A stretch of 64,000 bases of DNA, taken from contig NW_006499973.1 of the NCBI RefSeq assembly GCF_000471905.2, forward strand, positions 2,859,218 through 2,923,217, written 5' to 3'. Shown one piece after another: positions 10,851-22,389 of the stretch (position 1 is its first letter; the number at the start of each line of letters is the position of its first letter). The stretch is from Amborella trichopoda (Eukaryota; Streptophyta; Magnoliopsida; Amborellales; Amborellaceae). The translations under genes were made by a program, and so were the position numbers. The notes below the pieces were generated by a model. That model had not been told where the DNA came from and did not search any database. It was given only the letters and a program-made list of their open reading frames with translations.

Positions 10851-10855
10851 CGTTC

Positions 10856-12070
10856 CTAAAGCATTATAATAAAGAAGGCGTAAAGGATACCAGGCATTTT
10901 GCCTTCCTCTTGGATTGTTACTACATGGGAGGTTTCTGTTGCCTCGAAGGCTTTTTTCAAGTCTTCAAGCTTTATCTGACCCTTCTGAATTAGGGCTTCA
11001 GTAATATTCATTAGTGTGTAGTAGCTTTCCGTGGGATGATTGATCCTTCTATGATAGGCAAAATAGTTTACCTGGGTGTCAAAGTGTTTTCTCAAGAAAC
11101 TTGGTTTCTGAAAGTTGAATCATATTCTACTCCAGTAATAACCATAATAGTGCAGGACCCATTCCTTCTCGAAGGGGTAGACCTTGTTCTTATGCCTGGT
11201 GAAATAATCATTTCGATTAAGATTGCTTGGCGGGGGTACTTGATTGTAGGATTGTTGTTGATTGCCCGCCTGGGGTGTTGTCTTTGTTGTGCTCACCCCT
11301 CTGGAGAGGTCAAAAGTTTGGGAAGGAGCCTTCTTCGGATCACTGGCCATAACATCGGCACTGATTACTCCTTTCTATTGGTTGCCCCGGGTGTTGTTTC
11401 GAAAGCTACCATTGCTTCGATTATTCGTTGAGCTTGCAGATGATTGTCGTGACCGGCCATGATGGCGTGATAGAATTTCTATGCGGACTGATTTGAGAAC
11501 AGTTATGACATGGAAGTCAGACTAGAAGCTTCAACGTGTAGAGTAATTTCATGTTGCATGTTGTGCACGCAAGTCTGAACTGCTTCCTTCTCATGCATAG
11601 GATTGGGATGGTGAGCGGCCAACTTTATCCATCTTGATATGAACTGGTCCACAGGCTCATCGGGGTCTTGAGTCAAGGTGAGAAGTTCCATGGTTTGAAC
11701 CTCTCTTTCGACCTCATAGAAGTGCTGGTGGAAGACTTCCATTTCTTCTTAAGTATGCACCGAGTTCGGGGGAAGTCGAGCATACCATGAAAGGGCGGGC
11801 CATCAAGGTCTCAACGAGCTGACGGAGAAGGAGTCTCTCATCAGTCAATGTTTCTCGACATGCTTCCTGGAAGTGAGCTATGTGTTGGTTCGGGGAGGTG
11901 GTTCCGCTGAATAGAGGGAACTTCCCTTTCTTGTAATCAGAGGGAAGTTCCCTTTCTTGATAGACGGGGTGAGGGATAGAATTGTCCTGTGAGGCAGAGG
12001 GAAAGGGCTGCCTTGGAGGTGCACCATCAGAGTGATGGAAATTGACCTCATGATTAGCTGATTGTCGAAC
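10856..12070 (-). pseudogene. gag: gag of Tat-like element 1, 5'-truncated
   Basis: Leftwards: PSDYKKGKFPLFSGTTSPNQ, HIAHFQEACRETLTDERLLL (11830-11950), then HQHFYEVEREVQTMELLTLT and PVDQFISRWIKLAAHHPNPM with QHEITLHVEASS (11503-11742), which is the gag capsid-like domain. At 11120-11350 comes a tail with NDYFTRHKNKVYPFEKEW, and at 10856-11095 YFAYHRRINHPTESYYTLMN, a finger-like block whose Cys positions are Tyr here. The N-terminal 150 or so residues known from element 2 are missing, because at about 12070 the sequence jumps to the U5 of element 2. Several frameshifts are present. Confidence 0.85.
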
Positions 12071-12446
12071 CTTGCACTTCATCGCCTTCTCATATGAATG
12101 TGCATTGCCTTGAGACAAGGGTGGGTCCCTTCGACCCACTTGTCTTATAAATTAATCATAGAAGTTTTGTGCAGAAAAACAAGAGGATTACACATCAAGG
12201 GAGGCGATTCCGAACCAGCTCAAGCAGCTGGGGGGCTTTCTTCGTGATCTAAGAGGGCACCCATACGAGCTAGCCTGAGTAAGTCCCGAACCCACCTAAA
12301 ATTCCTCTCTCATTGGTTATTATACCTGCTCGTGCCCTCGAGCAAGGTTTTGAGAGAGCGATCTCAAATCCTGGGTTCACCAAAAACTTGAGACACGTGC
12401 CGCCAGATCACCTAGATCCAGAGGACGAGATCGAGGCACCTAAATA
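12071..12446 (+). mobile_element. 3' end of the 5' LTR of element 2 (U5 only)
   Basis: It aligns with the ends of LTRs A (26585-26958), E (57590-57919), W (57985-58346) and F (60850-61230): ATGTGCATT, GACAAGGGTGGGTCCCTT, GGAGGCGATTCCGAACCAG, GGGGCTTTC, CGAGCAAGG and a final GAGATCGAGGCACCTAAATA. The consensus terminus is CTAACCA; this copy has CTAAATA. Its upstream side is fused to gag of element 1 in inverted orientation at about 12070. Confidence 0.85.
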
Positions 12447-12449
12447 GCT

Positions 12450-12468
12450 TGATGACTCCATTAGGGAC
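12450..12468 (+). other. Primer-binding block of element 2, mutated
   Basis: TGATGACTCCATTAGGGAC corresponds to TGGCGACTCCACTAGGGAC at 58350 and TGGTGACTCCACTGGGGAC at 61234. All three begin within a few bases of the LTR end and are followed by TTACTACCCC. The third base is no longer G here. The tRNA was not assigned. Confidence 0.7.
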
Positions 12469-12469
12469 T

Positions 12470-13625
12470 TACTACCCCTTAGTCGGTTCACTCTTGTTTG
12501 ACCAGTTTCCTTCTTTACTTTCTGCATTATTTTCTTTGGCCCTTGGGTGTATCAACGTGTTCATTCGGGTCGAGGACTTCCTTATCCCCGTGCTCGTGGC
12601 TGTCCTAAGGAAGCAAGCCACTCAAGCCTCCTTCCCTACTCTCCTTCTGAGTCAGGACTCACGGTCCGGCTCCCAGGTTATCACCTGGATAGGTGCGAGA
12701 GGGGACTTAAAAGCCCCTGCCTCCTCGCTTACTTCCTTGGTGGACTTTCCGTCGAGGCCCCATGCATGGGTAGCACTTCTGCTGCCATGCACCTTGTTAC
12801 TGGCAAATCTCCTGCTAGTCATACTGCTGAGGTACGCAGAAAGGCCGCCTTATCTATCCCTGCGAAAGGCAAATGAACTGTCGTCGCTCTTGAGGTTCAC
12901 CGCAAGGCAGCCCCCTATGCTCTTTCACCACTCCGAGTCTCCACACCTGGACGACACACAGAGGCAGAGGTCCTGAGGTCTCCACCCCTCTCACACACTC
13001 AAAGGCTCGTGGTCTATCCACTTGAGCCACTCCTCAGGGCAACCCTCACGTTGTCGTGAGTTTGTATCCAGGGCTAGGCCTTCTCGGACCTACCCTACAT
13101 GCGCCATGCATTCACTTTCCACAGCTCGGGCCGCTCTAGCTCTATGCCGCCTCGAGCACAGGGGGGTCGACCGCTTCGTCTTCCCTCCCAGCACACACTG
13201 CTTCACCTTGTGAGAGATGGGCTTTTGCCTAGCCTCTCACAGACACAAGCACGTGGGTCTCGGCCTCTTCAGTTCGAACCCATTCACGAGCCCTGATCGA
13301 CCCTCAAGTCACCCGGACAGCTAACCTTAAAGGTGCATACACACCATCTTTGTAGGTTCCTCCCCAACCTTGACTCAAGGAGAGTCATGAACCAGCTCCC
13401 TCTGCTGCCGCTCTTTCGATGTCGGGCAAGCATCTCGAGCCTTGGTACTCAAAGGTCTTCCCTAATAGTACCATCTTGAGCAAGCCCCGGGTCAGTCGTG
13501 CACCCGGGCCTCACAAAGGATTTCCGGGCAACGACTTGATGTCAGACAGAGGCCTGTAGCCTCCTTAGTAGGAATCCAAGCTTCCCTCTGTCCTTGGGCC
13601 CCACTCCCTGCTCCAGCTCATAGAC
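12470..13625 (+). pseudogene. Leader of element 2 with decayed leader ORF
   Basis: The untranslated leader between primer site and gag carries a frame seen in W and G as well. Residues SFPTLLLSQDSRSGSQVITW at 12635-12695 lie in one frame. MHLVTGKSPASHTAEVRRKA with LSIPAKGK near 12789-12873 lies in another, so a shift divides them. In W both parts are joined in a single 184-codon frame at 58414-58968. The product would be small and basic with no domain I recognise. The remainder to 13625 (GGGTCGACC.., repeated CTCACAG blocks) has no shared frame. Confidence 0.5.
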
Positions 13626-15560
13626 ATGGCCCTCGCTTGTTCGAAGAAAATAGGGCAATCTGGGTCCCAGGTTCTATTTTGGAATGAGGTCCACGGTGGT
13701 CATAGGATCAAGCAAAAGAGAGGCCTGCAGATCCTGACCAGGGAAGCCTCCAAGGTAGTCGAGGTCACCACCTCTGAAGACCTCCTGCCTCGTAATCTCT
13801 TCTTCCCTCTCCAAACCTCAGAGCTCGAGCAGGTCCAGGAGTATTGCTCGATCATCACTACCTAGAAGTCACAGTCCCAAGACCGTCCAGAACCGGTCCT
13901 CACAAGATCGGCATACAAAGCTCGAGTCCAGTCGGGGAAAGCTGAGCCCCTCTAGACTGACATGCCATGCACGACTCAACAACCTCGACTATCCACTACT
14001 TTATCTGGCTCTGACCTCTCCAAGGAAATGGTTAGTGTCATGGTGATCAATTCCCCGGACGATGCTCAAGAGGAGCAGATGAACAAGTTCGAGGAAATGA
14101 TGCAAGCCATCCTTGGAAAAATGGAGTGCTTAGAGCCCTCCAAGTCCCCTTCTTGGTCCGATTCCTCGACTGGTGAGACACAGTCCCCAGGTAGATTCCC
14201 CCACCGATCTCCCAAGACAGCTCTCCATCTCGCAGGATCTCCCAAGCCGACATAGATTCTATGGTGGCCCACAGCCTTAAAAACAAGGTCCCAAGCATGA
14301 AGGAGACGCCACTCTACCAAAATTTGTATCCTTCATACATTGACCAGGTATCGTTTCCCTCGAACTATAAAAAAGGGAAACGCCCCCTGTTTAATGGTAC
14401 TACCTCTCCTCACCAGCATACGACCCACTTCCAAGCGGCCTGCTGAGAGACGACAACTGACAGACGTCTCCTCCTCTGCCAGTTTGTCGAGAATCTCGAA
14501 GGGCCAGTCTTCTAGTGGTATGCTCGACTGCCACCAAACTCGGTGCAGACGTGGCAAGAAATGGAGAAGTTGTTCTACCAACGCTTCTATGAAGTCCAAA
14601 GGAACGTGGAAACCATCGAGCTCCTCACCTTGATGCAGAACCCTGGTGAGCTAGTTGACAAGTTCATCACCCGTTGGAGAGAGTTGGTGACCTTTCACGC
14701 CACTCCCATGATCGACAAGGAAGCAGTTTAGACCTGTATATGGAACATGCTTCCCGAGATCGCCCTACATGTCAAGGCATCCAATCCACCCTCCATGTCA
14801 GAGCTCATCTCTAAGGCTGTTCGTATTGAGGGATTGTTCAAGCACTATGGCAGCTCTCGCCAATCCTCCGGTTCGAACTCTTGCTCCAATAGTCGGGGCA
14901 GTCAGAACGCAATGATCAGCGTGGCTATCACCATGACAGACATTAAGAGCATGGCTCCTAAGACTCTCGACCTTTCCAAGGCACAAACCCCTCAGGCCGG
15001 GGGCAAGTAGCAGTCATACAACAGGGTCCCGCCTCCTATGAACAGTAAGCGGAACGATTACTTAACCCAACACCCGAACAAGGTTTACCCCTTTGACAAG
15101 GAGTGGACTCCTGCACTGCTCCAACTACTGTTAGAACAAAACATGATCCAGCTGCCAAAGGTCACCACTTTAGAGCCTCTGAGGCAAGAGACAAATGAGA
15201 GGTACTACGCCTATCTTAGGAGAGGATCCCACCCCACTCATGACTGTTACAAGCTCAACAACACTATCGAAGCCCTTATTAACAAGGTTTAGATAAAGCA
15301 CAAAGATTTGAAAATGGCATTCGGTGCATTTCAAATCACGATCGAAGAGGATGATGGGGCACCCTCTATCCTTCATGCATTTTTCTCCATAATGCTCAAA
15401 GAAGGACTCGTCACCCCAAGACTGACAAGGCAACCTAAGTTCCTGCCTCCAGAGACTGAGATTCTTTGGTGTGCATACCACCAGATATGAAGCCATGATG
15501 TTAGCAAGTGCACTAGCTTCTATAAGCTCTTGGCTGAGAAGATACAGTAGTGTCAGGAAG
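13626..15560 (+). pseudogene. gag: gag of Tat-like element 2
   Basis: The start is the ATG at 13626 (MALACSKKIGQSGSQVLFWN), matched by G at 62405. The N-terminal region runs to SRSQDRPEP- and RSAYKARVQSGKA-like coding with two stops, then MVSVMVINSPDDAQEEQMNK. After a frameshift near 14250: YKKGKRPLFNGTTSPHQHTT, then the capsid-like domain MEKLFYQRFYEVQRNVETIE, VDKFITRWRELVTFHA and WNMLPEIALHVKASNPPSMS at 14543-14820. A tail with KRNDYLTQHPNKVYPFDKEW follows, then YYAYLRRGSHPTHDCYKL and CAYHQI-stop-SHDVSKCTSF, two finger-like blocks. It is broken by about five stops and shifts. The protein would form the particle core. Confidence 0.88.
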
Positions 15561-16424
15561 TTCAAGGTGACTCAGGAAGACACCCTCATGTCCCTATCCT
15601 GCCTGCACAAGAACACCTCTCAATGTAAGCCTAGGGAAGCGCCAAGCAAGACCCTCCCCAGGCCCTCTTCGAAGCAATGCTCTAGTAGGGTCTCATCACC
15701 CCCAAGTCTGTCGGACAGTCTAAGTGTCTTGCCCGGGGCACGAAAAAAATCTGGTGCCCCTATCACCAAGTGTGGGGCCACGCACTCAAGGAGTGCACTG
15801 AGTTCGAGGTTATAGTTGCTTGAGAAAGATCACTAAGGCCACATTGTTTGTGTCGCCCTCTCAGAGCACTTTCAAGCCATTGTTCTTGTTCAAGAGGAGG
15901 CCCAGTTACAGGACCCCTATGAGCATGCACTGGACCCTTCAGAACCTTCGACTTCTCAAGCTAGGGAAATCTACCATGGGTGAAGCAGGCTCAAATCCCT
16001 GAAATGTGAGGCAGTCTATCAAGCTAGGGCTAGTCACTAGCCCTATAAAGCTGTCCAAACACCCCCTCAAGGATCCCGAAGGCGACGGCGAGCACCTAGG
16101 TCAACCCATCGAAGGAATCATTTTCCTCAACCACCAGTTGAGGAAGAATTCCTCAAGCCCCTTCCCCTTTTGCCGACCTTGTGGGACATCATCCCAGGCA
16201 CAGCTCGCCTCATCCTTTCGTCCAATCAGGCAGATGTCGTCGAGTAATCAAAATCTCAGTAGTCAGCCAAAATGCATGACAATGTTTAAAGCACCCCACA
16301 ACAGTCAAAGCTGGGGGATGACCTTAAATACCCCCTGTAAATGTCCAATTCAGGTGATGATGTAAAAAGCTGCCCGAAACATTCTAACTCTTCTTCTCCT
16401 TCCCCCTCCTTTATTTCTCTCACA
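15561..16424 (+). other. gag C-terminal finger repeat, then intron-like stretch (element 2)
   Basis: At 15640-15812 a third finger-like unit appears: GLITPKSVGQSKCLARGTKK and then IWCPYHQVWGHALKECTEF, a repeat of the block ending at 15530. From 15813 to 16424 frames are broken. Near 16270-16370 the GCACCCCACAACAGTC..GGGGG..CTTAAATACCCCC motif shared with elements 1 and Y occurs. A pyrimidine-rich tract ends the stretch. Confidence 0.55.
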
Positions 16425-16425
16425 G
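16390..16425 (+). promoter_or_regulatory. Splice-acceptor-like site before the linker (element 2)
   Basis: A 30-base pyrimidine tract ends in TTATTTCTCTCACAG at 16425, followed by GTGCC and the linker frame. It occupies the same place as the sites at 10070, 36113 and 46108. Confidence 0.55.
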
Positions 16426-17897
16426 GTGCCGTTCGGTGATGCCCAGACTTCGACACTTTAAACAAAGAGTTCGGAGACACTAGCCTCACCACGTCGTAGT
16501 AAGTGCGCCTCAGAGAAATCCTGGCCCAAGCGGCAGGATTCTCAACAGCCGTCGACGCCCTGGCAGCCCGAGCCAAAACCGAGCCATCCCCGGGCTCCTG
16601 CTCCCATGAGGCCTGCCACATGATCCAAGTGCACGAGGCATCGCCCAGTTCGGGGTAAGCACCGAGTGAGCCCAACCATGAGGTCATGGACCCCCCGCTT
16701 GAAGCCGACCCTTCTATCACCTGGACCAGTCAAATACCAGTCCTCTCCCACACTGTGCCTCTCCTAGAGGCCGAGATGTTAGGATCATGGGTGGCTACAC
16801 TGGAGATCAAAGAAAAACCTTGTGAGTCCCCAGAAAAGGAACTTCAAGAAGCTCCCGAAGAATGGGAAGAAGTCGGTCAGGCCACAGCTGATGAGCTTGA
16901 AGAGATCAAACTGGGGGATGAGGCCAACCCAAGGCCAACCTTCATCTTAGAAAATATGTTCCCAGAAGAGAAAGAATGTTATATTTTCCTCCTCCAAGAA
17001 AATCGAGATGTCTTTGCCTGGCATTATCATGAGATGCCCGGTCTAGACCCTCAGATTGTTATCCATCGTCTCGGCATCGATCCTGCCATTAAACCCATGA
17101 AGAAAAAATCAAGAAGGTTTAAGCCCGACCTCGAGATGTAGATTGACACCTAGGTGAACAAGCTCAAGCAAGCTGGATTCATACGTGAAGTCAAATACCC
17201 AAGATGGTTGGCAAATGTCGTCCCAGTTAAGAAGAAGAATGACCAAATCAGGGTTTGCATCAATTTTCATGACTTGAACACTACTTGTCCCAAGGACGAT
17301 TTTCCCCCTGCCATTCACCAAGATGCTACTTGACTCCACGACCCATTGCCAAATCTTCTCCTTTATGGACGGTTATTCTGGTTACAATCAAATTAGAATG
17401 GTGTCAGAGGATGAGGAGGCCACTACGTTCTTGACTCCCAAAGATGTCTTTTGCTACACTGTGATGCCTTTTGGGCTAAAGAATGTCGGTGCCATGTACC
17501 AGCGAGCGATGACTATCATCTTCAAGGACATGATTCACAAGGAGGTCGAGTGTTATGTGGATGATTTGGTGGTAAAGTCTAAAAAAAGCCACTCATATGC
17601 AAGACCTTAAAAAGGTGTTTGAACGGTTGCGGCATCACCAACTCAAAACGAACCCCTTGAAATGTGCCTTCAATGTCCGCTCAAGAAAATTCTTAGGGTT
17701 CATCATGAGGTACCGTGGTCTTGAGATCAAGCCAGTCAAAATCAAGGCAATTCAGGACATGCTGCTGCCTTTAACCCTCCATGAACTACGATCTCTCCAA
17801 GGCCAACTAGTTTACATTCGAAGGTTTATTTTGAACCTTTTAGGGTGATGCATACCTTTTTCACACCTCCTAAAGAAGGACACTCCATTCATATGGG
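16426..17897 (+). pseudogene. pol: Linker and reverse transcriptase of element 2
   Basis: The linker reads CPDFDTLNKEFGDTSLTTS, two stops, then LREILAQAAGFSTAVDALAA. No retropepsin follows. The ORF at 16686-17141 has WEEVGQATADELEEIKLGDE and DVFAWHYHEMPGLDPQIVIH, the RT entry of this lineage, ending in a TAG at 17139 that is shared with element Z. Then come WLANVVPVKKKNDQIRVCIN, FSFMDGYSGYNQIRM (first catalytic Asp), MPFGLKNVGAMYQRA and CYVDDLVVKS (YVDD) at 17323-17580. After a frameshift, HHQLKTNPLKCAFNVRSRKF and LRSLQGQLVYIRRFI form the thumb. All core RT motifs are legible, but stops and shifts abolish function. Confidence 0.92.
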
Positions 17898-18300
17898 ATG
17901 AAGCGTGCCAAGCTACGCTCGAGGAATCCACCAGTACTCTCTACGCCAGTGTTAGGAAGGCCTCTCATCCTATATGTGACCGCCCTTGATGAGTCACTCG
18001 GGGCACTCTTGGCGCAGAGCAATGATGGAGGGAAAGAGACAGCGCTTTATTATCTCAGAGGCAGAATGCAAGGGATCAAGAAAAACTACCCACCCGTTAC
18101 AAAAATGTGCCTAGTCTTGATCTTTGAGGTACTGAAGCCCACCATTCTTGCTCGGCCACGACCTCAAGTTAACATCCAAGGAAGATCCTGTCAAGTTCCT
18201 TATGACCTGGCCATGCTTGTCAGGATGTTTGGCCAAGTGGGCATTATTGCTGACGTAGTTTAACATCACATATGTACCACAAAAGGAAGTTAAAGGTCAA
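17898..18300 (+). pseudogene. pol: Ty3-type RNase H of element 2
   Basis: PPVLSTPVLGRPLILYVTAL and DESLGALLAQSNDGGKETAL, then YYLRGRMQGIKKNYPPVTKM mark the first half. The second half is shifted (expected HYLLGHEVKLIS reads FLLGHDLKLTSKEDP in another frame). It follows RT directly and precedes a second RNase H, as in elements 1 and Z. Confidence 0.85.
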
Positions 18301-18830
18301 GCCCTAGCAGACTTCCTTGGGGCTCACCCAGTCCCTTTAGACTCTCCCCTGTTAAGCAATCTCCCAGATGAAGAAGTTATATGTGCGGTGTTAACTCGGT
18401 CGTGGGAGATGTACTTTGATGAAGCATTCCAGTCTGATAGAGGGGGCACCGGAATTGTGTTCCTGACTCCCAATGGAGGAACGATTCCTCTAACCTTCTC
18501 ACTTGAAGAGATGTTTTCTCATAATGAAGCCGAGTATCAAGCCCTCATAAGTGGATTGGAGATCGCCCGGGAGCTAGACCTGGAGTAGCTAAACATCTTT
18601 GGGGACTCTAAGCTAGTCATCCTACAGCAAAAGGAGATTATGACGTAAGGAAGGATACTCTCAAGCCTTATCATGACATGACCAAGACTTACTTGGCCCA
18701 GTTCAATAACTTCTCCCTGAGCCATATCCCTAGAACACTAAACTCACAGGCTGATGCGCTCTCAATGCTTGGCGACATCATCCAATTGTCTTCACGAGGG
18801 CAGTCTGGGTAATTGAATGGAGACATGTTG
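18301..18830 (+). pseudogene. pol: Second (archaeal-type) RNase H of element 2
   Basis: The frame at 18388-18588 gives WEMYFDEAFQSDRGGTGIVF (first Asp in YFDEA), LTPNGGTIPLTFSLEE, HNEAEYQALISGLEIAREL (acidic residue two), a TAG, then LNIFGDSKLVI (third Asp). A frameshift follows within the KGDYDVRKDTLKPYH block. This is the domain that defines dual-RNase-H Tat elements. The catalytic residues seen are in place, but the frame is closed. Confidence 0.85.
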
Positions 18831-20255
18831 ACTTGAGAACCGAAGTTGACACAGATGATGAGAGGGATGTCTTCCTGAAGTGTTCGCCTTACCCATTCTG
18901 GGCACTTCTCGCAACTAGAGATGTCATCAAGGCAGAACAAGAAATGTCCCAAGGAAACGAATCCAAGGGAGAGAAGAATGAGCCTAAGTTATTTGATTCG
19001 ATGTGCTCAAAGGTAGAGCAAGTGAAAGATAAGAGGCAGCCTATCGTGGATTTCATGAAACATGGAAGGCTACCTCATGATCGGGCAGAACACAACAGCG
19101 TACAACGGATGTCCCCCAAGTACACCCTTCTCGACGGGGATGTCATCTTTCATCAGTCATTTAACAAAATTCTCCTCAAATGCGTCGATGCACAAGAGGC
19201 AAGCAAAATACTCGAGGAAGTCCACTTGGGCATCTGCGGGCTGCATCAGTATGGCCCTAAGCTCTACTAGCGCATACACAGACTTGGCTATTACTGGCCT
19301 TCCATGGTGGCTGACGCTCAAAACTATGCCAAAAGATGCCAAGTGCGCCAAATTCACTCAAGCCTTATTCATCAGCCTCTAGAGCCTCTCCATCCCACAG
19401 TGACATCCTGGCCCTTCTCTCAGTGAGGTATGGACATTGTAGGAACCATCGACCCTCCTTCAGCCTTGGGTAATGCCTTCATCCTGGCGACGACAGATTA
19501 CTTTTTAAAGTGGGCTGAGGTAATCCCTCTTAAACAAGTTCTTGGTACCACTGTGGCTAACTTTGTGCACACCACATCATATACCGATTCGGGGTCTTAG
19601 ACCGAATAATTTATGATAATGGCCCTCAGTTCAGAAGTCAGCATGTTGATCTTCTAGTCAACCAGTTCGGTTTTGAGAGGAAGTACTCGACTATGTACTA
19701 CCCTCGAGCCATCGGGTTAGCTAAGGCATTCAACAAGACTTTGTGTGGGGTACTCTGAAAGTCAGTCTGAAAGTCAAAGAAGAACTGGCACGAGAAGCTG
19801 CCTGAGGCTCTGTGGGCCTATCGCACCACCACTCGCAATGCTACGAACTCTACCCCTTACTCCCTGGTTTATGGAGGTGAGGCGGTCTTACCTCTTGAAG
19901 TTCAGATACCCTCACTCACTCCGTATCGCCATACATCAGGGGCTAACCGAAGATGAGAGGGTCAAACTTCGTTACCTAGAGTTTGATACCCTTCATGAAA
20001 GGAGATTAGAGGCCCAACAGAACCTCAAGCTCAAACAAGGAAGAATGAAGAGAACCTTTGACAAGTCTTTAGTCCTAGCAGTCAAAAGACCGATTGTCAC
20101 GCATGGTACTGCAAAGGAAAGTTCGAACCTAACTGGGAAGGCTCATTCATAGTCAAGAAGGCTACGCCGAATGAGACCTAACTACTAGCAAACTCAGATG
20201 GTGAAGAGGCGATGCCCCCTATCAATAGACGATATTTAAAGAAATACTATCCCTG
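18831..20255 (+). pseudogene. pol: Integrase of element 2
   Basis: The N-terminal tether and zinc domain at 18833-19270 read EASKILEEVHLGICGLHQYG. The expected CQVC is CQVR, so one zinc ligand is lost. The core has the first Asp in GMDIVGTIDPPSALGNAF near 19430-19480, the second in IIYDNGPQFRSQHVD near 19610-19650, and GLAKAFNKTL near 19715, where the catalytic Glu of GLAEAFN has become Lys. The C-terminal part reads WHEKLPEALWAYRTTTRNAT, SLVYGGEAVLPLEVQIPS, KGKFEPNWEGSFIVKKA and MPPINRRYLKKYYP before the stop at about 20255. At least four frameshifts are present. Confidence 0.9.
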
Positions 20256-20580
20256 ACATATCCCTAAAGTGCGGTGTGTGTAATAAAAACATAGAAATGA
20301 AGATGAGAAACATCAAGCCAACTCAATGGATGTTCATTTCTTTTATTGCATTAGAAAAGTTGCAAGTTACAACCGAAAGCCCATTATCAAGGAAGTTACA
20401 AATCTCTTGCATCTGAAGATAAGAGGACAGTTACAAGCCAAACCACTGGCGTTGCTCTTGCATCTAAGGTTAAGAGAATAATTACTGGCCAAAAGGAAAT
20501 GCTCTCCTCGTTTAGAAGAAGCAAACCCACTAAAGAAATACCTGCCCCATGAAGAAGTGGCAAAACCACTTGGAGAACTT
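20256..20580 (+). other. 3' untranslated region of element 2
   Basis: Matches 49498-49820 and the reverse of 6240-6540 (AAGCCCATTATCAAGG, TCTCTTGCATCTGAAGA, CTGCCCCATGA.GAAG..CCACTTGGAGAA). No conserved ORF. Confidence 0.65.
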
Positions 20581-21092
20581 AGCCTCAGTCCGCAGCGGTA
20601 GGACCTCCTTATTTTCCATCACTCTTAACCCCTACGAGACATCGCCGTCCATGGTCATCGCTGCATGCAACCCAACACCATGCGCAGCCATTGCCGTGCG
20701 CAACACAATGTCGCGTTCTACTAGCACTATGGGTAGGCCAATGCCGTGCGGACTATCACCGTGAACGGCATGCCCCGGAGCATGGCCAATATCATGCGTG
20801 GCCTAGGGTCATGGGAAGGCGGCGCTGCATGTAAATTAATGTCATGCTTTGAAGCACCCCAATTCCCACTATTCCCAATTTTTAGGGGGCATTGACTCCT
20901 ACTCCTCTTCGGTTCCCCCAACAGTCACCCTTCGCACCTCTTAAAACTTGCCTAAGGGCCTGTCTCTGCAAGTTTTGGCCGAGAAGTTCTCTCCAAAACC
21001 TTCATCAGAAGCTTTGGCTTTCTCTCTCTCTCTTAAAAAAACATTCAACTATTTTAACTCTTTGGTAAAACAATAAAGAGGGGTTTCTCCCC

Positions 21093-21100
21093 CTTTTATA
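21093..21100 (-). promoter_or_regulatory. Antisense U3 TATA box (LTR A)
   Basis: Minus strand GGTATAAAAGGGGGAGAAAC followed by CCCC, matching the antisense TATA blocks of C (42433) and E (51293). It points back into element 2. Confidence 0.5.
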
Positions 21101-21559
21101 CCCCACAGTGCTGAAAACTGCCCCCGACAAACACGGATGCTCCAGTCCCCAGTTCCAGACGACGATAAGACCAGGCTGGGCCAGGCCAAACCCGAGGCTC
21201 GAAGCATCATCGCCATGCTCCTTGTCAGGAGGTTATCGTCGCGTGCCTCATCAAGAATTTTACCGAGAGCTTCGCTAGGAGGCTATTGCCACGCACCTTG
21301 TCAAAGATTTATCACCGCGTGTTTTACCAAGGGCTACTGTCGCACGCTTCACCAAGGGACCTGACACCATCATCCAAGTTTAATGCCGCATGCACCATCC
21401 AATACTTAGTGCTGCGCGCATCCCCTGACACTCCCATTCAGACCATCTTCCCACATCCTCAGGAAGTTCATTCCTTGCATCATCATCTCACTCCTCAGGG
21501 GGTCTAGTCTCTGATGATGGTTCTATTCCCCATGGGGTCGCAGTCCCTCACCATCGCTG

Positions 21560-22010
21560 CGATTAGTGCTGCATGACATTAAACTGCACTGCCACGGTTC
21601 GTGCTGGATGACCTTAAATTGCACTGCTTCGGTTCGTGCTGCATGACCTTAAACTGCATTGCCACGGTCTGTGCTACATGACCTTAAAATACACTGCTAC
21701 GGTCCATGCTGCATGACTCTAAAATGCACTACAACGGTCCGTACTGTATGACCTTAAACGGCACTGCCATAGTCTAGGTTCACGACCTTAAAGTGCACTG
21801 CCATAGTCTAAGTGCACGACCTTAAACTGCATTGCCATAGTTTAGGTGAACAACCTTAAACTGCACAGTCCAAACTACACAACCCTAAACTGTAGCGTAG
21901 GTCTAGTTGCATGGCCACAAACTGCATGGTCCTAGCAGTATGACTTTAAACTGCATAGCCATGGTCCAAGCTATAAGACCCTAAAAATGTAATGAGCGGC
22001 ATGACAAATG
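21560..22010 (+). repeat. 35-bp tandem array, first block (LTR A)
   Basis: About 12 units of CTGCATGACCTTAAACTGCA plus 15 variable bases (GCCACGGTCCGTG type). The first six units are exactly 35 bases long; later ones drift. The same unit fills parts of LTRs B, C and E. Confidence 0.95.
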
Positions 22011-22389
22011 GTCCATACTCATAACTCCATCGAGAGATGGACCACCTATTCTTGGCCAAGATACAGCTCGTCAAAACCCCCAACGAAGTTAGAGGTATGC
22101 AAGGGTCATACCAACCCCATAATCCTCAAGAAGTTAGGGCCATTCTTGTCTGTTCAACTCATGGTGGGGTTCATTTGTGCTTTGGTCTGTCAAAGTTCCA
22201 TGCACACCACCCTTGTGGAGTCACACTGGCCCTCCTAATCCCTAGTGAAGCCCCTCCCTCTTACGACTCCTTGTAGGATTACCACCTTCATCTACATCTC
22301 TTCACATGTGTATAGCCTTAACTATCTTTATCCCCAGGGAGTCAGATTTCTATCCACATACCTAGCCCCCCATGCAGCCCTATTGACAT

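Noticed and set aside
12449..12976. 175-codon ORF just after the primer block of element 2 as a membrane protein
   Set aside because: Its Leu-rich second half is out of frame with the conserved leader peptide; only the first part agrees with W and G.
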